64,000 bases of DNA from Trileptium ribeirensis (Eukaryota > Nematoda > Enoplea > Enoplida > Thoracostomopsidae): positions 124,001 through 188,000 of the forward strand of contig JASANE010029356.1 in the NCBI GenBank assembly GCA_030248225.1, written 5' to 3'. Below are positions 57,936 through 64,000 of the stretch, piece after piece (within the stretch, counting starts at the first letter, position 1; the number at the start of each line of letters is the position of its first letter). Made by a program: the position numbers and the translations under genes. The notes under the pieces were generated by a model that saw only the letters and a program-made list of their open reading frames with translations, searched no databases and was not told the origin of the DNA.

Positions 57936-60900
57936 GTATGTCTATAGGGACATTGTCCCCGCTGGAAAACCTCACTGCTCAACGGAAGTTCGTTTGCGGT
58001 CCGCTGTAAAACTATAATTTTATATTCGAATACTTGTTCTGCTAAATGTGATCAAAAGTGGTGGCATTATATAGAAGGTACTTTATCTGAAGTTATATTC
58101 TGATTTAATATTTGGGAAGAACATGAAGTGTTATTGAACGAAACTATAAATTAGCGCAACACATTAAAATTTCATGGTGTGGTTGGCCCAGGTAACCATG
58201 ACGTGTAACGTTACAAAAGAGAACAGCGTGCAGCGGGGGATTCGGGCGCACGATCCCCCACCTTAGGCTTCGTGTGTCTAAAATAAACACCTAAGCTAAG
58301 GCTTAGTATATCGAGCCACACCTAGGTTAGCTTGGCCATACGGTTTCATGTCAGTTTCTACCGAAGATTTTCCCGAGGGGAAATGAAGTTTTTAACCTGT
58401 GCAAGAATAGCCTTAACCCAATAATGAAAGTGAATTGCCTTATAACGCGATCTAAGCAGTCGAATATGTTTAAAGCGTATGCATCGATAATATCCATTTG
58501 CACAGTTCAGTCCATAACGTCCAATTTGAATCCCGAGTTCTACGGGCTTGCCACGAGCGTGTACAAGATAAACCGGTAACGAACCAAGCTAAGCAACATC
58601 AGAGTCCAGCCGAACCGAACCTAGTAATTTGGCTCATTCGCTCGAATATAACCTGACTAAAGCCTTAGCGAAAAGCCTACTGTAATCCGTAAGCAACCCT
58701 AATTTTTAAGCATATACTAAACTGGTACCAACACAGCTCCTTTAACGAATTCGCCGTATAATTACACACAGAATGTATGGGAAATTGTCTTGTCAATCAG
58801 ACACTGGCGTGACCGGAAGACTACCGCGACTGGGCCACAACGTAACGACCCATTTCCGTCTCTAACAGCAAATTCACTATCCAAAAATCATTTAGGTACT
58901 CGGAGTTGCCAAGCTACATCTCCCTAAAATTCCATGATAGTACTGCTTTAACAGTCAATACCGCACGCTGTATCTGTAAGATTACAACAGGCGGTATATT
59001 AATGAGTGAATATTATAATACATTTGGTTTTTGTACTTGCGTTGCAAATATTACGCATTTTCAATACGGGGACACATTAAGATAGGTGCAAATTATGCAT
59101 TTTGCGAAATGAAAAAACCGCGGGAGCAAATGAGCTTAAAATTTGGGAATGCATTATAAATAAGAGTTGAAAGCAATCACCTGCTAACAATTTGTAAAAC
59201 ATTTCGAGGTATATATACACAAATAACCTACATATTATTGACAGCGTTAAACCTATACGCACATTTCATTTGTAAGGACACCAATACTCAAACTAATTAT
59301 TTTACTAAACCATATGTACAAACAGATACAATAAAAATTACAAAATAACCTACCGGAAAGGAACACTCTACTATTAGGATCTCGAAAGCGAGTGGAAACG
59401 GAGCGACCATGACCGCTACGAAATATTTCATGCTTGGAATTTAGCTGGTGCTTATATATTTGATATTTAAATGTCCGAAATGCGCGAAAATGGCCCGACC
59501 CTAAAGACAATGCACTGCTCTGTAACGACATGTTATAGCAACAACAGATCACCGACTGCAATACAATCGTATTCAACGTGCTTGACATTTACATTATTTT
59601 GACGCTCGCACCCAGCAATAACAAGCTACAGGAGGAAACAAGGTCGGCATCCATAAACCCCCCAAATTCGTCTGGAACAAGTGTTGGACAACGTTCGGTT
59701 TTGAAGCCCAACGGCAGGACGACGGCACATCGATGGCTGACCGCCAAGACGCTTCGCTTTACTACGATATTAATTTAACGTTGCTAAATATATACTTCTT
59801 CAGCCTTTGTTCAAAAACCGATTTGTATCTGAAGATCTTACACAAGGTACTATGGCAAGTGCCGAGCCTTTTACGCCTAGGCTAGCTGTATCAAGACTGT
59901 ACTAACTATGTGGTGTTAAACGACAACCAGCATTGAGATCTCTATCATTAAACATAGATGCACATTAGTTTAATAAGCTTGTGTGTTACATGCTTAAATA
60001 TAACAAGATGGCTAGCTCGGTACGAAATCCTTGCATATTGGTTACAGAAGACTATATATATGCAACAAAAAGTTTCAGTAGTGGGGTTTTTAATTCACTT
60101 GCTATACACTATATACCACATCCGGCCGAATGACGGCCCATAACTACTGGCCAACGAATTTGCCAACTGTCAATGGGAAAAAATTACAAACGGCCTCCCG
60201 TTCAACGCATTGGGTTAAGCCTGTTCAATAAGCTAAGGATGGCAATATAACATCACAAAGCAAAATTGGTGTTATGTGAAAATGGGTCATCATACCCTAT
60301 TTGGAACCATAGCGACCCGGGGAGTCGCCTGACAAAAAAGTCATGTCGAGCAAATTTAAAAATGTTCCTGATTGCATATCTTTACTAATGTTCAAAAGCG
60401 ATTTTCTTGATGAGCTGATTTCAGAAGGAGGTCCCAGTTTTTCGTTACAATCGATTATATATACAGCTAAAAGCTGATGAAACTGGATTTAAAAGTCTAT
60501 ATAGTTCCCCGATCGCATCGTTGCGGCTTCAGCATACGGCATAAACCACAATTACGAAACCTGAATGAATGTCTAACATGTTTATTGCATACTGGTATGT
60601 TAAGAGCAGTTAATACTGATACAAATTTTTCTGCTTACAACAATAACCTTGTGACCGTTTCGTACATTTGGATTTTCGAGAGTTTTCGTATAAGTCTGTT
60701 GATGGTATATGCGTACTCTTAACAGCCACAATTATATATCAAATATACATACATACAAGAGACGCCACATACAAATTTCTATTCAACAGGCAAAGTAGTT
60801 CGTATCTTACTTGTGTATACATGTATTTCAACTAAATATTTAATCTAGAAGTATAACGTTTTAGGCAAATAATGTCAAATTGATTTAGGAAATTGATGTC

Positions 60901-61190
60901 AAAAAGCTCGCTAGCTACAAAATTAGCTAATGCTAGACTAAACTTTGTATGTGCCCAGCAATAATCCGCTTTTGTCATTCCCAAAAAATCGGCAATCGAA
61001 CATTTTTTGGCGATCGTATATCTGTTTTCAAACGGTTTAAAAACATTTTCGGCACGAGTTTGAAAGCGTATAAATAATGTTACCGAACATTTTAATGAAA
61101 TTGTTAAGCTGTTGAACATACATTTACAAAGTTTTAATTTGAGACTTGTCATTCGGGAAGAGTATAGCATTTGACCTCAAATTTTGTTAG
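57936..61190. other. No recognised gene
   Basis: Mixed sequence with a GC-richer piece at about 58.2-58.7 kb. A minus-strand frame of 112 codons (60,832-61,170) is open but matches nothing I know. At about 59,600-59,660 the minus strand has a short ATG frame (MDADLVSSCSLLLL) ending at a weak GTGCGA donor whose phase would fit exon 1; unproven. Confidence 0.35.
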
Positions 61191-63000
61191 CGAACAAACA
61201 TGCAGACTAGGTAGCGCAGCGCGTATCGATTGTTGGTCGCGAACATGAATAAGTTATGCGAGTGCGATATTTAATCCAATTTAATTAGAATAATGCAATA
61301 CGTCGCTGTGCGCGAACAGACGATCCTGTTTTGTTGTTCGCGAACATGACTGCATTATGCGAGATTTAATTTGATTTAATCAGAATAATATTAAACGTAG
61401 TTGCGGTTTTGCAATCGATTTTTCGCGAACGATATTAGTCAAATTTCGATTTCGTGTTGCAAAATTCAATTTTGTAGTCGAACTATATACTCATCTGTTT
61501 AAATACATAGCAGAATGGTTCAAAAACTCTTCGAAAACGTATCTTTGTACTAGTCGACGTTCTTGAAATACTTTCAGAAATGTCATATTTGTGATCAGCG
61601 ACATAGAAAACCCCCGTGTGTAATTCATTTTTCATTTGAGAACACTTTGAAATTTTTCAAAAAATTAGCTAGTTAACTAACTAATTAGCATTAGTAAGTT
61701 TTTAACTTCCTCGAATAGTAATGAACACCGGATTCACAATCACCACAACGAGATGTAGTATATGCACCAAAATAATAGCTTTACACTAATTAGTCATTGA
61801 AAATTAAGCAATTTCTATTTGAAAATGCTAAAAATAGGCTAACACGACTAACTAATTGGGTAATGACTAAGTAACTAAAGCAAATTTTGACAAAATCTAT
61901 TTGTCTTGCACCTGTCCGATATTAGGCCTTTCAAACAAAAAGTTTCTTTTAAATCGGCCCAGTAGTTATTGAGGAGTTCAACAGACAGACGGTACCGATT
62001 TTCCCCTTTGACGAAAACAAAAACGCTTCGCTTCGTTCAGCTCAATTAAACCAAACATTTCATGAAGTACATTACATACAGAATACTATACTACATACAG
62101 AAGGTCGTACCTATTTTATGCAGGCACTTGCGACCGTTTCCGTAGATAGCTGTTTATGGTCAAACATATTCGTTTGTTTGGAACCGGGTGCCAATGAATT
62201 GTATCAGTTAAGCGGTATAAAACAAAATACGATATATAAACAATACGGTACGTTCAGTTAACATATACGCAGTTCTCACCACAGTAATTAACTACTGCGA
62301 ACAGCAAAATATATGAAATTTTAATGTTGAAACTTGCGACACCTTGTGAGCGAGCAGCGGTGAAATGTGGCGAGTACATTTCAATATATAATGCAAATTT
62401 GTGATATAAAACCATAAAAACACCAGACTTAAATTGTACTTTACAAGCGCACTGCGCGTATCTACTTGAGCTAAGTACAGTTGAGTTGGCCTTTTATCAA
62501 GTTAGCTCAGGATCGCAAAACCGATGTCCTCGTAAAAATCACCATTTTACTTTATGTACGATGAAACAAATTTGAAACAAACAATACGCAGATGTTGTTC
62601 GCAATCCCAATTTCACGATTTTAGCACCCAATTTAGTGACTGCGTATTTTTCAAATCGCGATTCAAATTGCGTTTTTATCGCACACTCAAATAGATTTTA
62701 AAGTCCGTGATTACAAACTATGCGATTCAGCATGGAATTTGAGGCACGCGAAAAAATTGCGAAATCGACAAAAATGTACGCGAATTGAGTTCGTATATCT
62801 CAGATCTCATATTCGGGTTCTCCAAAACTGCGAATATCAAGCACTAATTTGACCGCGAATTTTTGTACGATTCTCAGCGATTTTGACAATAAGAAATAAA
62901 CATGGTATACGGACCTAAAGTAGACTTTCTGATAGGTAAATATCAGAACACAAACGGAACCATAGGAGAAGCTAAAAAGTCGTGCGAATTAATACTATCT
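61190..63000. repeat. TTCGCGAAC-rich region with worn repeats
   Basis: The palindromic word TTCGCGAA recurs, with two related stretches around 61,235 and 61,335: CGCGAACATGA, TTATGCGAG, then TTTAATT(A/T) and AGAATAAT. Further on, GCGAATT and TTGCGATTC words recur. Embedded in it is a worn MITE-3 at about 62,269-62,377. No gene recognised. Confidence 0.5.
62269..62377. mobile_element. MITE-3 copy (short)
   Basis: Left end CAGTTCTCACCACAGTAATT then AACTACTGCG, right end GAGCGAGCAGCGGTGAAATG then TGGCGAGTA. Imperfect inverse ends of the family. Confidence 0.5.
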
Positions 63001-63332
63001 ATGTCTAAGTAGAACATGACTGAAATTCGTAAAAACGATGCAACCAGATTGTTGTAAATACATAAACATACAAGCACTACAACGCATTATTAGCATAAGT
63101 ACATTACCCGTGTTAAGTGCAACATTATATCGTGCACTTCGCAAAGTCTACGTTGTGACCAATTTTAACTTTTATAATTAACTGGACCGCAAAGCATTCT
63201 CAACCGTTTTGTTGGAAATATACAATCATTTGCTTCTGTTCAAAAACAAGTGTAACGTAATACTAAAATCGCAAATTAATTGTTCATTTGATTTATCTAA
63301 CAGTGTTCGAGAACAAAGTAAGCCCAATCCTA

Positions 63333-63822
63333 ATGCGCGAGTAAACTTAAGGTGACCGCGCCAATCATCCTATTTTGCATTTTTTGCATAACTTTGTTAC
63401 GGAACGCTTTTTGGTCCATTGAAATTAGGCGTAAAACTGTTCGCGAACACAGCGCTTGCGGTTGAAATCTAACCATTTTGTGTCCGCGAAAATTCAATTA
63501 AAATTACTCAAATTTTTGAGAACGAAAACTTGTCGATTTGACTGTGACGCCACTTTTGCATTAAATTTGTTCGCGAACACTGTTATAATCCAAATTTAAA
63601 CGATAATGCCTTAGGGAACAGAATTTCTGCAAACTGAAATCGCCGAAATTCTGTTCGAACACAAGGTCTAACTTCTGGCAATTGAATTTGATTTTGTCAA
63701 TTTTGGGTTAGCGAAAAACCGAATGAAATTAAGCCACTTTTCCGTAACAAGGGTTCGTGATTCGATATCAGTAATGACAAAATAGGATGGTTGGCGGGGT
63801 CACCTTAAGTTTACTCACGCAT
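63333..63822. mobile_element. TIR element, 490 bp
   Basis: Begins ATGCGCGAGTAAACTTAAGG then TGACCGCGCCAATCATCCTA, and ends with the inverse of that run with three or four differences (TIR of about 45 bp). Inside are several GTTCGCGAACAC boxes and mirrored TTTGTTACGGAA / TTCCGTAACAA words. Non-coding; possibly a deletion derivative of a larger element. Confidence 0.85.
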
Positions 63823-64000
63823 AATCCGATACATTGTCGTTCGAAAAAAAGTCCGGTTAATTTTCGTTAAATTTTCGCGAACACAAATTAGTAGGATCTC
63901 TATAGCAGAGCTGTGTGTTCGCAATCAGTTTTGTGCCGAATTACGGTAAGTCAAAAAACGTTCGGTAGCAGATTTTTAATCGAAATTGCAAAATAGAATG

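Noticed and set aside
60832..61170. 112-codon minus-strand ORF as a gene
   Set aside because: AT-rich, no recognised motif and no supporting splice or start context; left as unrecognised.

Overview
This is AT-rich nuclear DNA from an animal, most likely an invertebrate. It has one widely split gene with GT-AG introns, many small terminal-inverted-repeat (TIR) elements, decayed non-LTR retrotransposons and several tandem repeats. I cannot name the phylum from the sequence. All family assignments come from reading conceptual translations and from memory of the families; no search was run.

Host gene. Fourteen exons on the minus strand, between about 50.66 kb and 1.75 kb, join in a consistent reading frame into one sterol regulatory element-binding protein (SREBP), the membrane-bound bHLH-zipper regulator of lipid synthesis. 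In protein order they are: a possible acidic activation segment (50.4-50.7 kb); Ser/Asn/Gln-rich exons (47.3, 33.0 and 27.8 kb); the bHLH (21.7 kb); helix 2 plus zipper (20.4 kb); the first membrane segment with a site-1-protease-type RSLL motif (18.95-19.48 kb); the second membrane segment (16.5-16.8 kb); and six exons of the C-terminal regulatory domain (13.0, 11.6, 9.0, 6.2, 3.1 and 1.8 kb). About 1,100 codons are visible. The protein start is uncertain, and the end lies beyond the left edge.

Introns and accessory DNA. Introns are mostly 1-14 kb and filled with repeats. The largest, 33.1-47.3 kb, holds two copies of a DNA transposon whose protein joins a PWWP-like domain to Cys motifs and a GQN-motif, RNase H-like core (the family I recall as DUF7869). 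The inner copy B (36,419-40,338) has TIRs of about 28 bp and a 4-bp target duplication, CATT. It lies inside the coding region of the outer copy A; removing B rejoins A in frame across a Cys-x2-Cys motif. Both copies are broken by stops and frameshifts. This nested, precisely bounded element is the most interesting object in the window.

Other elements are: a 2.5-kb foldback element with arms of about 1.1 kb (28.7-31.2 kb); a broken LINE with a YADD motif (22.1-24.15 kb); a LINE RNase H fragment split by a 383-bp TIR element with a 5-bp target duplication (0.06-0.89 kb); several families of MITE-like elements; and a minisatellite of 15 perfect 29-bp copies (57,501-57,935). Right of 50.66 kb I recognise no firm gene. 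That side is the upstream or first-intron side of the SREBP gene.
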